A DNA stretch of 64,000 nt from Thiohalospira sp051746205 (GCA_051746205.1 JBNJEU010000004.1:1-64000); one strand, 5' to 3'; shown: positions 1 through 8,381, counted from the stretch's first letter. Numbers and translations are program-made. Notes: a model not told the origin generated them from the sequence alone.

Positions 1-1163
1 TCCTCGATCGCCTCGTTGCGCAGAACCTCCTGATTGCCGCTCGGAATGTTGCGACCGAGTTCCACGGCCGCGTCGGCGGCATCGGGGCCGTAGTAGATGG
101 TCGAGGTATCCGGCTGCTCTTCCACCTCGTGGTATTCGGTCCGCTCGAAGCGGTAATTGCCCCATTCCTCGATGCGATCACCCCACGCACGGGCCCGATC
201 TTCATCCCCCATGGTGTCCTGAATGATGACCCGGAAGATCTCCGGCTCATCCGGCTCCGGCTCCTCGCCGTTCGACTGCCGGCTGACCCATTCTTCCAGA
301 TTGGTAATGCGCCGATCGTTATCATCGACCCGCTCTTCCAGTTCGTCGATCCGGGGATCGGAGCCTCCAGAAGGCGCACCAACGAGATAGCTGACACCAA
401 TGCGGGCGGTAAAACCGGGGCGTCCCGTCACGGCCTCCGGGGCCAGTCCGATCCGTCCGGTCCAGACCAGTTCAGTATTCGGTTGATACCACCGCATTCC
501 CGGCATGAACATCATTGTCCGTCTCTCGCCGCTGAAGCTTCGGCCGAGCTCGAGTTCCAGCATCAGATCGTGCTCGCTCGACATGCGATCGACCAGTCCG
601 GCACGCAAGAAGTAGCGATTTTCGCTCTCAAAGCGATCCCGCGTTTCGGGATAATCCACCCGTTCGCTTCCGATACCGAAGTGGAAATCATTAGTATCCT
701 CACGGCGGGACCAGTTGAACACGCCCCCCATCTCCGACGCCCCCGAATTGACGCGCTGGCTGTCCTGTTCCACCGCTGTTCCCCAGACCGCGAGCGAGGT
801 GGCCTCCTGGCCGTCACTATTGAGGAGCAGGCGCAAATCGCCGCGCAGATGGCGTCCATAGCTGGCGAAATCGCTGAAGCGCGTTCGGAAGGGCAGAGTG
901 CCCCCGATCTGGATGCGATCGGTAATCCCGATATCCAGCCCGACTCGTGCGTCGAAGTTGCCCCGATTCGAATTGTCGACGTCTCGATAGCTGAGCGACT
1001 CCAGGTCGGCACGGAAGACCTGTTCCCCCTCCTGCAACTGCCAGGCTCCTACCCCCCCCTGCAGATTGAAGGCGGAATTGGCAACGGGTCCCGAGGCCAG
1101 GGCATCACCGCCAACCGAAACGCTCAGAAACATCAGCCACGTTGCCGCGTGCCGGACTCGCAT
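1..1163 (-). CDS. Outer-membrane barrel-like protein with LytR_C-like C-terminus (partial)
   Basis: The 3' end lies beyond the left edge; 387 codons are visible. Residues 1-24 form a Sec signal peptide ending DALA-S. Residues ~25-265 alternate aromatic, glycine and charged residues in short strands (GLDIGITDRIQIGG, FHFGIGSERVDY), as in outer-membrane beta-barrels. Then come a short coiled coil (~270-292), an acidic linker (GEEPEPDEPE) and, from ~308, a segment resembling the LytR_C fold, with TSTIYYGPDAADAAVEL near its end. The ATG at 1163 is preceded by AAGGA with 6-nt spacing; an in-frame ATG 24 nt upstream lacks a ribosome site. The barrel call is by composition only, and the LytR_C resemblance is tentative. 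Substrate and role are unknown. Confidence 0.6.
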   Translation of the reverse strand, partial: MRVRHAATWLMFLSVSVGGDALASGPVANSAFNLQGGVGAWQLQEGEQVFRADLESLSYRDVDNSNRGNFDARVGLDIGITDRIQIGGTLPFRTRFSDFASYGRHLRGDLRLLLNSDGQEATSLAVWGTAVEQDSQRVNSGASEMGGVFNWSRREDTNDFHFGIGSERVDYPETRDRFESENRYFLRAGLVDRMSSEHDLMLELELGRSFSGERRTMMFMPGMRWYQPNTELVWTGRIGLAPEAVTGRPGFTARIGVSYLVGAPSGGSDPRIDELEERVDDNDRRITNLEEWVSRQSNGEEPEPDEPEIFRVIIQDTMGDEDRARAWGDRIEEWGNYRFERTEYHEVEEQPDTSTIYYGPDAADAAVELGRNIPSGNQEVLRNEAIE

Positions 1164-1232
1164 TGTTCGTCCTTCTTTGTTCATCGCGGTCAAATCGCCC
1201 ATTCTCTTCGACTCCTTGTACCATCGGCCCGG

Positions 1233-1254
1233 AAAGGCCGCTCTTGAGGCCTTT
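1233..1254 (-). terminator. Hairpin directly after rlmD
   Basis: Perfect 7-bp stem AAAGGCC/GGCCTTT with an 8-nt loop, starting immediately after the rlmD stop codon on the minus strand. Only a short T-run follows, so it is a weak intrinsic terminator or processing hairpin separating rlmD from the downstream outer-membrane gene. Confidence 0.4.
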
Positions 1255-2577
1255 TCACGCGCGTTCGAAGATCGCCATCGCTTCGGTATGGGCGGTATGC
1301 GGGAACATGTCCAGTACCCCGGCGCGCGCCAGCCGGTACCCCCGGGCGACCAGCTCACCCGCGTCACGGGCCAGGGTCGCCGGGTTGCAGGAGACATAGA
1401 CCACTCGCCGGGCGCCGCTGGCCGCCACGATGTCCAGCACCTCGCGGGCGCCGGTGCGCGCCGGATCCAGCACCACGCTGTCGTAGCGGCCGCCCCATGC
1501 CGGGCTGTCACCGGGTTCGCTCAGATCGGCCACATGGAAGGTGGTCTGCTCGGTCAGCCCATTGACCTCGGCGTTGCGGCGGGCACGCTCCACCAGACCC
1601 GCCTCGCCCTCGACGCCGACCACCTCCGCCCCGGCCCGGGCAATGGGCAGACCGAAATTGCCGATGCCGCAGAAGAGGTCCAGAACCCGCTGACCCGGCT
1701 CCAGGGCCAGCCAGTCCAGTGCTCGCTCCACCATCGCGCGATTGAGCGTCCCGTTCACCTGAACGAAGTCAGTGGCCCGAAAACTCAGCCGCACGTCACT
1801 CCCCGGGTGGTCGTAGGCCAGATCCACGGGGCTGTCGGGCTCCAGTGATTCCACCGACTCCGGCCCGCCGGGCTGCAGCTGGATCCGCAGGCCACTGGTC
1901 TCGCCGAAGTCGGCCAGCCGCTGCGCGTCGCCCGGCCCCAGCGGCGCGAGATGGCGCACGACCAGCGCGCCGCCCTCATCGCCGATGGCCACCTCTATCT
2001 GCGGGATCTGGTCGTAAATGGTCAGTGACTGGAGGGTCGCGGCCAGTTCCGGAAGGCGCTCACCGATGGCCGGATGGAGCACGGGGCAGCGCTCAGTATC
2101 GACGATGTAACCGGTCCCGCGTTCCCGGAACCCCACCAGCACCCGCTCCTTGGCCGGGACCCAGCGGACGCCGAGACGCGCCCGCCGCCGGTACCCCCGG
2201 AGGGGGCCGGTCAGCGGCGGCAGTTCCGCCTCCGGCGCCACCCCACCGATGCGCTGGAGCTGTTCGGTCACGGTGGCGGCCTTGTGGGCCACCTGGGCCG
2301 CGTGGTCCATGTGTTGCAGGGAACAGCCGCCACAGACACCGAAGTGCGGACAGTCCGGCTCCACCCGCTCCGGCGCCGCCTCCAGGACCTCCTCGACGCG
2401 CCCCGAATCGTGGCTGCGCTTGCGGTCGGTATAGCGGAACAGGACCCGCTCCCCCGGCAGCGTCCCGTCGATGAAGGTCACCTTGCCGTCGATCCGGGCA
2501 ACCCCGCGCGCCTCCGGCGACAGGCTCTCTATGGTCGCCTCGAAGGGCTCGCGCGGCAGCCGTTTGCGACGCGCCAT
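1255..2577 (-). CDS. rlmD: 23S rRNA (uracil-1939-C5)-methyltransferase RlmD
   Basis: 440 aa; SAM-dependent 5-methyluridine formation in 23S rRNA. An N-terminal TRAM domain (~10-68) is followed by the [4Fe-4S] cysteines C76, C82, C85 (DCPHFGVCGGCSL) and C164 (ERCPVLHP), the SAM-binding motif VLDLFCGIGNFG and the catalytic cysteine in VYVSCNPATLARD. All four cluster cysteines are present, which separates RlmD from TrmA. The start chosen is the ATG at 2577 (MARRKRL), which fits the family; a longer reading frame upstream overlaps the exonuclease gene and is not plausible. The upstream exonuclease stop codon is one base away, so the two are probably translationally coupled with cysM in one minus-strand unit. 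Confidence 0.95.
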   Translation of the reverse strand: MARRKRLPREPFEATIESLSPEARGVARIDGKVTFIDGTLPGERVLFRYTDRKRSHDSGRVEEVLEAAPERVEPDCPHFGVCGGCSLQHMDHAAQVAHKAATVTEQLQRIGGVAPEAELPPLTGPLRGYRRRARLGVRWVPAKERVLVGFRERGTGYIVDTERCPVLHPAIGERLPELAATLQSLTIYDQIPQIEVAIGDEGGALVVRHLAPLGPGDAQRLADFGETSGLRIQLQPGGPESVESLEPDSPVDLAYDHPGSDVRLSFRATDFVQVNGTLNRAMVERALDWLALEPGQRVLDLFCGIGNFGLPIARAGAEVVGVEGEAGLVERARRNAEVNGLTEQTTFHVADLSEPGDSPAWGGRYDSVVLDPARTGAREVLDIVAASGARRVVYVSCNPATLARDAGELVARGYRLARAGVLDMFPHTAHTEAMAIFERA

Positions 2578-2578
2578 G

Positions 2579-3361
2579 TCAGCCTTCCCGCCAGGCGTCG
2601 AGGAAGGAACGGATGTGGGGACGACCATCGGCGGCCAGTCGATCGCGGACAAGGGCCTGCTCCCGCCGGAGGCCGTCGTCGTCCAGGTGGCCGCGGAAAT
2701 GCTGGAAGCCGAGATAGACCAGGTAGGTGTTCAGCACGTCGGTCTCGCAGTAGTCGCGGATGGCGCCGATGTCACCGTCGCGGAAGGTGGGCCAGACCTT
2801 GTCGCCGCTCATGCCCATCTTGCCGGGGAAGCCCATCAGCGAGGCGATCTCGTCCAGCGGCGCCGAGGCGCGCGGCTGGTAGCCGGCGAGCACGTCCATC
2901 AGGTCGGTGTGCCTCCAGTGGAAGCGACTGAGGTAATTATTGAAGCGGTGGTTGCTGTCCTGCTCACCGGTATCCCAGTAACGCGGTGCCTGGATCCCGT
3001 GGAGCAGGGCGCGGTAGTGGAGCACCGGCAGGTCGAAGCCGCCACCGTTCCAGGAGACCAGCGTCGGCGCAAAGCGTTCGATCCCCTGAAAGAAGCGCTG
3101 GATGAGTTCCCCCTCCTCGGCCTCCGGTTCCCCCAGCGACCAGACGCGGAACTCCTCGGCCCCCTGGCGCAGGACGACGGAGATGGCCACGATCCGGTGC
3201 AGGTGGTGGCGCAGGAAATCGGAGTCGCCGGTCGCCTCGCGCCGCCGGGCGAACATCAGCTCGGCCACCTCGTCATCGCCGAGCCCCGGTTCCAGCTCCA
3301 GCAAACGGCGACCACCGGCAATATCCGGAACGGTCTCGATGTCGAAGGTCAGGACATTCAT
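2579..3361 (-). CDS. PolB-type 3'-5' exonuclease-like protein
   Basis: 260 aa. Begins with the ExoI motif FDIETVPD (D7, E9), contains an ExoII-like segment SWNGGGFDLPVLHYRA and an ExoIII-like segment YCETDVLNTYLVY, so the DEDD catalytic residues of the DNA_pol_B_exo2 family look intact. Family knowledge: predicted 3'-5' exonuclease related to the proofreading domain of family-B polymerases, with no polymerase domain; biological role undefined. The ATG at 3361 is chosen because the ExoI motif starts seven residues later. It sits one base after the cysM stop and one base before rlmD, forming a tight cysM-exonuclease-rlmD unit. Confidence 0.85.
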   Translation of the reverse strand: MNVLTFDIETVPDIAGGRRLLELEPGLGDDEVAELMFARRREATGDSDFLRHHLHRIVAISVVLRQGAEEFRVWSLGEPEAEEGELIQRFFQGIERFAPTLVSWNGGGFDLPVLHYRALLHGIQAPRYWDTGEQDSNHRFNNYLSRFHWRHTDLMDVLAGYQPRASAPLDEIASLMGFPGKMGMSGDKVWPTFRDGDIGAIRDYCETDVLNTYLVYLGFQHFRGHLDDDGLRREQALVRDRLAADGRPHIRSFLDAWREG

Positions 3362-3362
3362 G

Positions 3363-4253
3363 TCAGCCGGGGAAGATTCCGGAAGAGAGGTAGCGATCCC
3401 CGCGATCGCAGACGATCGCGACGATGGTGGCGTTCTCGGTTTCCCGGGCCACCCGCAGCGCCGCGGCCACGGCACCACCGGAGGAGACGCCGGCGAAGAT
3501 CCCCTCGCGGGCAGCCAGGGCGCGGGTGGTCTCCTCGGCCTCTTCCTGGCTCACCGCCAGGGTCCGGTCCACGCGCGACGCGTCGAAGATGGACGGCAGG
3601 TATTCCGGCGGCCAGCGTCGGATCCCGGGGATGCTCGCCCCCTCTTCCGGCTGCACGCCGACGATGCTCACCGCGGGCGACTGCTCCTTGAGGTAGCGGG
3701 AGGTCCCCATGATGGTCCCCGTCGTCCCCATGGCGCTGACGAAGTGGGTGACGGTGCCGCCGGTGTCGCGCCAGATCTCCGGCCCGGTCCCGGTGTAGTG
3801 GGCATTCGGGTTGTCGGGGTTGGCGAACTGGTCCAGCACCCGGCCCTCACCGCGTTGGGCCATCGCCGCGGCCCGATCGCGAGCGCCCTCCATGCCCTCC
3901 TCGCGGCTGACCAGGATGAGTTCGGCACCGAAGGCCTTCATCGAGGCACGTCGCTCTTCGGTCATGTTGTCCGGCATGATCAGCACCATGCGGTAGCCCT
4001 TGATGGCGGCGGCCATGGCCAGGGCGATGCCGGTATTGCCGGAGGTCGCTTCGATGAGGGTGTCGCCGGGCCGGATCTCCCCGCGCGCTTCCGCGCCCTG
4101 TATCATGCTCAGCGCCGGCCGGTCCTTCACCGAGCCGGCCGGATTGTTGCCTTCCAGCTTGACCAGGACCTCGCTGTTCGGGGCGGTGTTCAACCGCTGC
4201 AGGCGCACCAGCGGGGTGTGGCCGACGAAGGCTTCGATGGTTGGATAGCTCAT
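3363..4253 (-). CDS. cysM: Cysteine synthase B (O-acetylserine sulfhydrylase)
   Basis: 296 aa, PLP-dependent fold-type II enzyme making cysteine from O-acetylserine and sulfide (CysM can also use thiosulfate). Visible motifs: PLP lysine K43 in NPAGSVKDRPA, substrate loop EATSGNTG, and phosphate-binding GTTGTIMG. The length and the RRWPPEYLP segment fit CysM rather than CysK. First gene of the short cysM-exonuclease-rlmD unit; the HPt gene diverges from it 48 bp away, so the promoters of both must lie in 4254-4301, where no clear -35/-10 pair is visible. Confidence 0.94.
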   Translation of the reverse strand: MSYPTIEAFVGHTPLVRLQRLNTAPNSEVLVKLEGNNPAGSVKDRPALSMIQGAEARGEIRPGDTLIEATSGNTGIALAMAAAIKGYRMVLIMPDNMTEERRASMKAFGAELILVSREEGMEGARDRAAAMAQRGEGRVLDQFANPDNPNAHYTGTGPEIWRDTGGTVTHFVSAMGTTGTIMGTSRYLKEQSPAVSIVGVQPEEGASIPGIRRWPPEYLPSIFDASRVDRTLAVSQEEAEETTRALAAREGIFAGVSSGGAVAAALRVARETENATIVAIVCDRGDRYLSSGIFPG

Positions 4254-4301
4254 GCCGGCATTCTACCCTGCCCCCGGGGCCTCGCAACAGGAGAATGGGA
4301 C

Positions 4302-4634
4302 GTGACCCGACCGGAAATCGACTGGAAACTCGCCATCGAGCGGGCCGGCGGTCAGGAGGCCCTGGCCACCGACCTCCACGCCATGCTGCTGGCGGAACTG
4401 CCGGGGCACATCGAGGTGCTGGACCAGGCCCTGGCCTCCACCGACCGCCGCCACCTGGCCGATCCGGTCCACCGGGTCACCGGTTCCTGCCGCTACTGCG
4501 GGGTCCCGCGCCTCGAGGCGGCCGCCGAGGCGCTCAACGCCCGTCTCAAGGCGGGCGACAACCCGCCGGACGACGCCATCGAACCGGTCATCGAGGCCGC
4601 GCGGGCCCTCCTGCACGAACAGGATTCTGAATAA
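4302..4634 (+). CDS. Stand-alone histidine phosphotransfer (HPt) protein
   Basis: 110 aa. A single HPt domain: the phospho-acceptor is predicted to be H57 in DPVHRVTGSCRYCGVPRL, matching the HPt signature (His, then small residues and Gly on the following helix), as in the HPt module of BarA-type hybrid kinases. Start is GTG at 4302 with AGGAGA seven bases upstream; the longer open frame is antisense to cysM and has no ribosome site. No hybrid kinase or response regulator is adjacent, so its partners must be encoded elsewhere. It ends four bases from the convergent gene at 4639. Confidence 0.82.
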   Translation: MTRPEIDWKLAIERAGGQEALATDLHAMLLAELPGHIEVLDQALASTDRRHLADPVHRVTGSCRYCGVPRLEAAAEALNARLKAGDNPPDDAIEPVIEAARALLHEQDSE

Positions 4635-4638
4635 CCCC

Positions 4639-5007
4639 CTACCGCCACGGTTCAGGGTCCCGACAGCTGCTCGTCAGCCTTCTCTCGTCAGCCAGCGTCT
4701 CTTCATGGACGCGACCGGCACAACGACCAATAATTGCCCCCCATTCACGTCCTTCCCGGGGCAATAACAGCCGTTCCGGAATCTCTTCGCCGCGCTCCCG
4801 GAGACATTCACGCACCGATTCGCGAGCAACGTCCAGACAGCGTTCGCGATCCACCCGGAAACATTCCCGGAAATAGGTTCCATCGGCACAGAAGTGTTCC
4901 GGCAGGGCGTCGATCATGCGCTCTTCCCAGACCGAACGCTCGACATCGTTCCCTTGTGCCGATGCAGCCATCAGCAGGGCCGGGATTGCCAGACACCATC
5001 GCCGCAT
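4639..5007 (-). CDS. Small secreted cysteine-rich protein of unknown function
   Basis: 122 aa. Signal peptide (residues 1-17, ending ASA-QG), then a charged helical region with six cysteines in pairs (FCADGTYFRECF, RCLDVARESVRECL, and two near the C-terminus), which suggests disulfides in the periplasm. I recognise no family. The ATG at 5007 has GGGGAG seven bases upstream; a TTG two codons earlier is too close to that site. It diverges from mgtE. Confidence 0.6.
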   Translation of the reverse strand: MRRWCLAIPALLMAASAQGNDVERSVWEERMIDALPEHFCADGTYFRECFRVDRERCLDVARESVRECLRERGEEIPERLLLPREGREWGAIIGRCAGRVHEETLADERRLTSSCRDPEPWR

Positions 5008-5111
5008 GCTCAATCTCCCCAGGTTGGACCGTCAGGTCGATCACGATAGCATGGTCGACAGTACGGGACCGTATCCACGCCCCCTTTTCCCGACCCCTTC
5101 GAGGAGCTCAC

Positions 5112-6458
5112 ATGGAGCCGCTGGAGAGCATCACCGATCTGAACGCGATCCTCGAGGCCCGAGACTGGTCCGGCGCCCGGGAATATCTTCGCCAGCTGGC
5201 CGTTCAGGACATTGCCAAGGTGCTGCCGGAACTGGCCGCGCCGTACCGGCTCCTCGTCCTCAAGCTGCTCCCCAAGGCGGAAAGCACCGAGGTCTTCTCC
5301 TATCTCGGTTCCGAGTGCCAGGACGAGATCATCAAGGATCTGACCGAGCGCGAGATCCTCGATCTGCTGAAGGGCATGGAACCCGACGACCGCACTGCCC
5401 TGCTGGCCGACCTCCCCACCGAGGTCCTGCGGCGGATGCTGGAGATGCTGCCGCCCCAGGAGCGGCGCAAGACCCAGACGCTGCTCGGCTTTCCCGATGA
5501 GAGTGTCGGCCGACTGATGACACCGAACTACATCGCCGTGCGGCCCGACTGGAGCGTCAGCCGCAGCCTGGCGCACATCCGCTCGCGCCACCAGCAGGCG
5601 GAAACCATCAGCGTCATCTACGTCACCGACATCTACGGCAAACTGCTGGACACGCTGGGACTGCGCCGCTTCGTGCTGGCCGAACCGGAGCAGCAGGTGG
5701 CCGAAATCATGGACCACCAGTACACCTCCATCGAGGCCACCGAGGACCGGGAGAAGGCGGTCGACCTGGTCCAGCACTACGATCTCTCGGCCCTGCCGGT
5801 GGTGGACAGTGACGGCATGCTGCTGGGCACGGTGACCCTGGACGACATCATGGACGTGGCCGAGGAAGAGGCCACCGAGGACTTCCACAAGATGGGTTCG
5901 GTGGGCACGCTGCCACCCAGTCTGCGTGATGCCAGTCCCTACCTGCTCTACCGCAAGCGCATCGGCTGGCTGGTTCTGCTGGTCTTCATGAACCTCTTCG
6001 GCGGGGCCGCCATTGCCTTCTACGAGCAGACCATCGAAGCCGCCATCACGCTGGTCTTCTTCCTGCCGCTGGTCATCGCCTCGGGGGGTAACGCCGGAGC
6101 GCAGGCCTCCACGCTCATGGTGCGCGCCCTGGCTACCGGGGACGTTCGCGCCCGGGACTGGGCCAGGCTGTTCGGCAAGGAACTCGGTGTGGCCGTGGCC
6201 CTGGGATTGACCATGGGGATCGCCGTGGCCGGAATCGGGGTCTACCGGGGCGGAATGGAGATCGGGGCCGTGGTGGCCCTCGCCATGACCGCGGTGGTGG
6301 TCTTCGGCTCACTCACCGGGATGCTCATGCCCTTCCTCCTCGATCGACTGAAGATCGACCCGGCCACTTCGAGCGCGCCGCTGATCACCTCGCTGGCCGA
6401 CATCATCGGGATCCTGGTCTACTTCTCCATCGCCACCCTGATCCTCACGCTCGACTAA
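5112..6458 (+). CDS. mgtE: Magnesium transporter MgtE
   Basis: 448 aa, the usual size. Cytosolic MgtE-N superhelical domain (~1-130), two CBS domains (~135-255, starting at GRLMTPNYIAVRP), a connecting helix, then five membrane helices (~290-448). The pore signature ASGGNAGAQASTLMVRALA is intact, and so is the aspartate in SSAPLITSLADIIG that lines the cation site. Family knowledge: Mg2+ channel gated by Mg2+ binding to the N and CBS domains. ATG at 5112 is preceded by GAGGAG with 5-nt spacing. No obvious terminator lies between it and the riboswitch promoter. Confidence 0.95.
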   Translation: MEPLESITDLNAILEARDWSGAREYLRQLAVQDIAKVLPELAAPYRLLVLKLLPKAESTEVFSYLGSECQDEIIKDLTEREILDLLKGMEPDDRTALLADLPTEVLRRMLEMLPPQERRKTQTLLGFPDESVGRLMTPNYIAVRPDWSVSRSLAHIRSRHQQAETISVIYVTDIYGKLLDTLGLRRFVLAEPEQQVAEIMDHQYTSIEATEDREKAVDLVQHYDLSALPVVDSDGMLLGTVTLDDIMDVAEEEATEDFHKMGSVGTLPPSLRDASPYLLYRKRIGWLVLLVFMNLFGGAAIAFYEQTIEAAITLVFFLPLVIASGGNAGAQASTLMVRALATGDVRARDWARLFGKELGVAVALGLTMGIAVAGIGVYRGGMEIGAVVALAMTAVVVFGSLTGMLMPFLLDRLKIDPATSSAPLITSLADIIGILVYFSIATLILTLD

Positions 6459-6466
6459 GCCGACCC

Positions 6467-6496
6467 TTGCGCTCATCGCCAGCGATCCCATATATT
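6467..6496 (+). promoter_or_regulatory. Promoter for the riboswitch transcript
   Basis: TTGCGC (6467-6472), 18-bp spacer, TATATT (6491-6496, 5 of 6 match to the sigma-70 -10). The expected transcription start falls near 6502-6503, exactly where the riboswitch P1 stem begins. Confidence 0.6.
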
Positions 6497-6501
6497 GGGT
6501 C

Positions 6502-6618
6502 CGTCCTTGCACGGTGGCACCAGATAAAGGGTCACCCGGAGGGGAACACCGGTGAGAATCCGGGGCTGTCGCGCAACGGTATGGCTCTTCGAGCCGAGCC
6601 CGAACACCTCCGAGGACG
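6502..6618 (+). ncRNA. Cobalamin riboswitch aptamer
   Basis: Carries the conserved cobalamin-riboswitch core: GGTGGCACC, GGGGAACACCGGTGAGAATCC, GGGCTGTCGCGCAACGGTAT with the B12-box pattern GCGCAACGG, and GAGCCCGAACACCTCC. The ends close in a P1 stem: CGTCC (6502-6506) pairs with GGACG (6614-6618). Family knowledge: binds adenosyl- or hydroxo-cobalamin and usually represses vitamin B12 synthesis or uptake genes (btuB, cob) or B12-independent isozymes. Here the downstream gene is an unrecognised 138-aa protein. Confidence 0.93.
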
Positions 6619-6697
6619 AACGGACTGGAGCCTTCGCGAAAAAGGCCCCCGGTCGGTGGGTGCGACAACAACACCCAACCACCCGGCCCTTCGCGCT

Positions 6698-6730
6698 GGC
6701 CCTCCTTGATTCAACGAAACCGGAGGCGCC
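6698..6730 (+). promoter_or_regulatory. Shine-Dalgarno-sequestering hairpin (riboswitch expression platform)
   Basis: GGCCCTCC at 6698-6705 can pair with GGAGG(c)GCC at 6722-6730, burying the only ribosome binding site (GGAGG, 6722-6726) of the gene at 6733. A second hairpin (GGTCGGTGGGTG with CACCCAACCACC, ~6652-6683, two bulges) lies between it and the aptamer. No T-run follows either one, so control is more likely at translation initiation than by intrinsic termination. Confidence 0.5.
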
Positions 6731-6732
6731 AC

Positions 6733-7149
6733 ATGCACTCGCTCGACACCCCGACCGAACGTACCCCCCACACACCACCGGCTACACCCCTGCCCTCAAC
6801 TCTGGACATCATGGCCCGACGCCTGGGACCGGTGGGCCATCTGCTGCTGCGCGGTCTCGGTACCGGCATCCACGAACACACCCTGAGGGACGGACGCGCA
6901 CCGGGTCTGCTGCGCTTGAGTCTCCCCCGGCGGCTCGGCAACCTGCTCTGGTTCCAGCCCGAGGAACAGGACCAGCTGGGCGAGGCGTTGATGGTGGAGG
7001 CGTGTCATCCCGGCGCCCGCGACTGGATTCGTCTGATGGCCCGGGAATATCGCAATGGCCGGCTGTTCGGTCATGACGGCAGTCTCGATCTGGAAGACAT
7101 CGGACTGGAGGCGGAGTGGATGGTGCGCGACCTGCTTCGCCACCCCTGA
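6733..7149 (+). CDS. Hypothetical protein under cobalamin-riboswitch control
   Basis: 138 aa; family not recognised. A Thr/Pro-rich N-terminus (~1-24) precedes a mixed helical region with no signal peptide or convincing membrane helix. Visible segments include MARRLGPVGHLLLRGLG, LPRRLGNLLWFQPEEQDQLG and an acidic C-terminal helix DLEDIGLEAEWMVRDLL. There are few cysteines and no cobalamin-binding DxHxxG motif. ATG at 6733 has GGAGG six bases upstream. The riboswitch implies a role linked to vitamin B12 status (uptake, remodelling or a B12-independent substitute), but the sequence does not say which. The next gene converges on it 34 bp away, so it is transcribed alone. Confidence 0.75.
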   Translation: MHSLDTPTERTPHTPPATPLPSTLDIMARRLGPVGHLLLRGLGTGIHEHTLRDGRAPGLLRLSLPRRLGNLLWFQPEEQDQLGEALMVEACHPGARDWIRLMAREYRNGRLFGHDGSLDLEDIGLEAEWMVRDLLRHP

Positions 7150-7182
7150 AGGCGGGACCGGTGGGCAACCCGCGCGGGAACG

Positions 7183-8370
7183 TCAGTCGAGGACGGTGAT
7201 CTCGGTAATCAACCGACCCTCGCAGTCGCAGATCCGATCACGGCCGTTGCTCTTGGCCTCGTACATGCGGGCATCGGCCTGCGCGACCAGTTCCTGCCAG
7301 GTCTCGCAACCATCCCGCTGGACCTCCGCCAGGCCGATGCTCGCGGTGAGCTGAGCGCCATCCGGGCGGTCACCGAAACCGGCCCGACGAATGCGCTGAA
7401 CCGCGTTCAGGGCGCCGTCACAGTCCGTGCCCGATAGGATGATCAGAAACTCCTCGCCCCCCCAGCGAATCACCGTATCACTGTCGCGCGTACCGTTGCG
7501 CAATGCACGCCCGACATCGGCCAGTGCCGTGTCACCATCCTCGTGGCCATGCTCGTCATTGATCGCCTTGAAGTGGTCGAGGTCGACAAAGATGAGAGCC
7601 AACGGGGTTTCATGGCGTTCGGCCTGACTGAACTGAACCGCCAGCAACTCCTCTCCGACGGTCCGTGTATAGGTCCAGGTGAGCCCGTCATGGCTCGACT
7701 GGCGCACCAGCGCCATCATGAACTGGATCTGACTCATCCCGGCCATGGTGGCCACCGCCGTCAGCAACAGCAGCAACCACATCGCCCCCATGAACGAGCC
7801 AAAAGGGAAATAGTTGTGGCCGATGAACGCCCCGATCAAATGGGCCGCCAACAACGGTGTACTGAAGGCGGCACCCTCCATGGCCGTGATGGGAAAGACA
7901 CTCAACCCCGCAATCATGACAAAGGGAAGGAAGGCGTAACCGGCGGATACCGCCGCCGCCACCCCGCTCACGTCATACTTCCCCAGGACCGCGTGGGAGG
8001 CCAGATAGAAGGCCGCCGGGATCACCAGCAGGGTCCCCAGCGCGACCCACGCCGTACCGAGTCGATCGCTGTTGCGGTACGACAGGGCGAGAACCGCGAA
8101 TCCGGCACTGGCGATGACCCGGAACAGGGCCAGCCAGCCCCAGAGGGGCCAGGGAAAGAGCAGCCAGTCGATCAGGACCCACATCGGTGTCAGAACCGCG
8201 AACATCGCCGCGACCATGCGTACGCGGGAGATAATGAGGCGGGCCCGGCGACGCTGCAGCAGGGGGGAATGCGTGCGAGTCAGGAAGAGATCGCGGATCT
8301 GCGTCGAATTGATGTCTCCAAGCAGACGGGCGAAGAGCAATGTGAGGATGCTGGCGAAGCGAGATGCCAT
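7183..8370 (-). CDS. Membrane-bound diguanylate cyclase (GGDEF)
   Basis: 395 aa. The N-terminal half (~50-210) has about six hydrophobic helices of the MASE-type sensor kind. The C-terminal half is a GGDEF domain: HDGLTWTYTRTVGEE, FVDLDHFKAINDEHGHEDGD, and active-site WGGEEFLII (GGEEF, catalytically competent in the family). Product c-di-GMP. No EAL domain. ATG at 8370 has GAGGG five bases upstream. Divergent from the histidine kinase at 8490, with a palindrome (8382-8396) between them; linked signalling function is inferred from position only. Confidence 0.9.
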   Translation of the reverse strand: MASRFASILTLLFARLLGDINSTQIRDLFLTRTHSPLLQRRRARLIISRVRMVAAMFAVLTPMWVLIDWLLFPWPLWGWLALFRVIASAGFAVLALSYRNSDRLGTAWVALGTLLVIPAAFYLASHAVLGKYDVSGVAAAVSAGYAFLPFVMIAGLSVFPITAMEGAAFSTPLLAAHLIGAFIGHNYFPFGSFMGAMWLLLLLTAVATMAGMSQIQFMMALVRQSSHDGLTWTYTRTVGEELLAVQFSQAERHETPLALIFVDLDHFKAINDEHGHEDGDTALADVGRALRNGTRDSDTVIRWGGEEFLIILSGTDCDGALNAVQRIRRAGFGDRPDGAQLTASIGLAEVQRDGCETWQELVAQADARMYEAKSNGRDRICDCEGRLITEITVLD

Positions 8371-8381
8371 CTTTACCCTCT

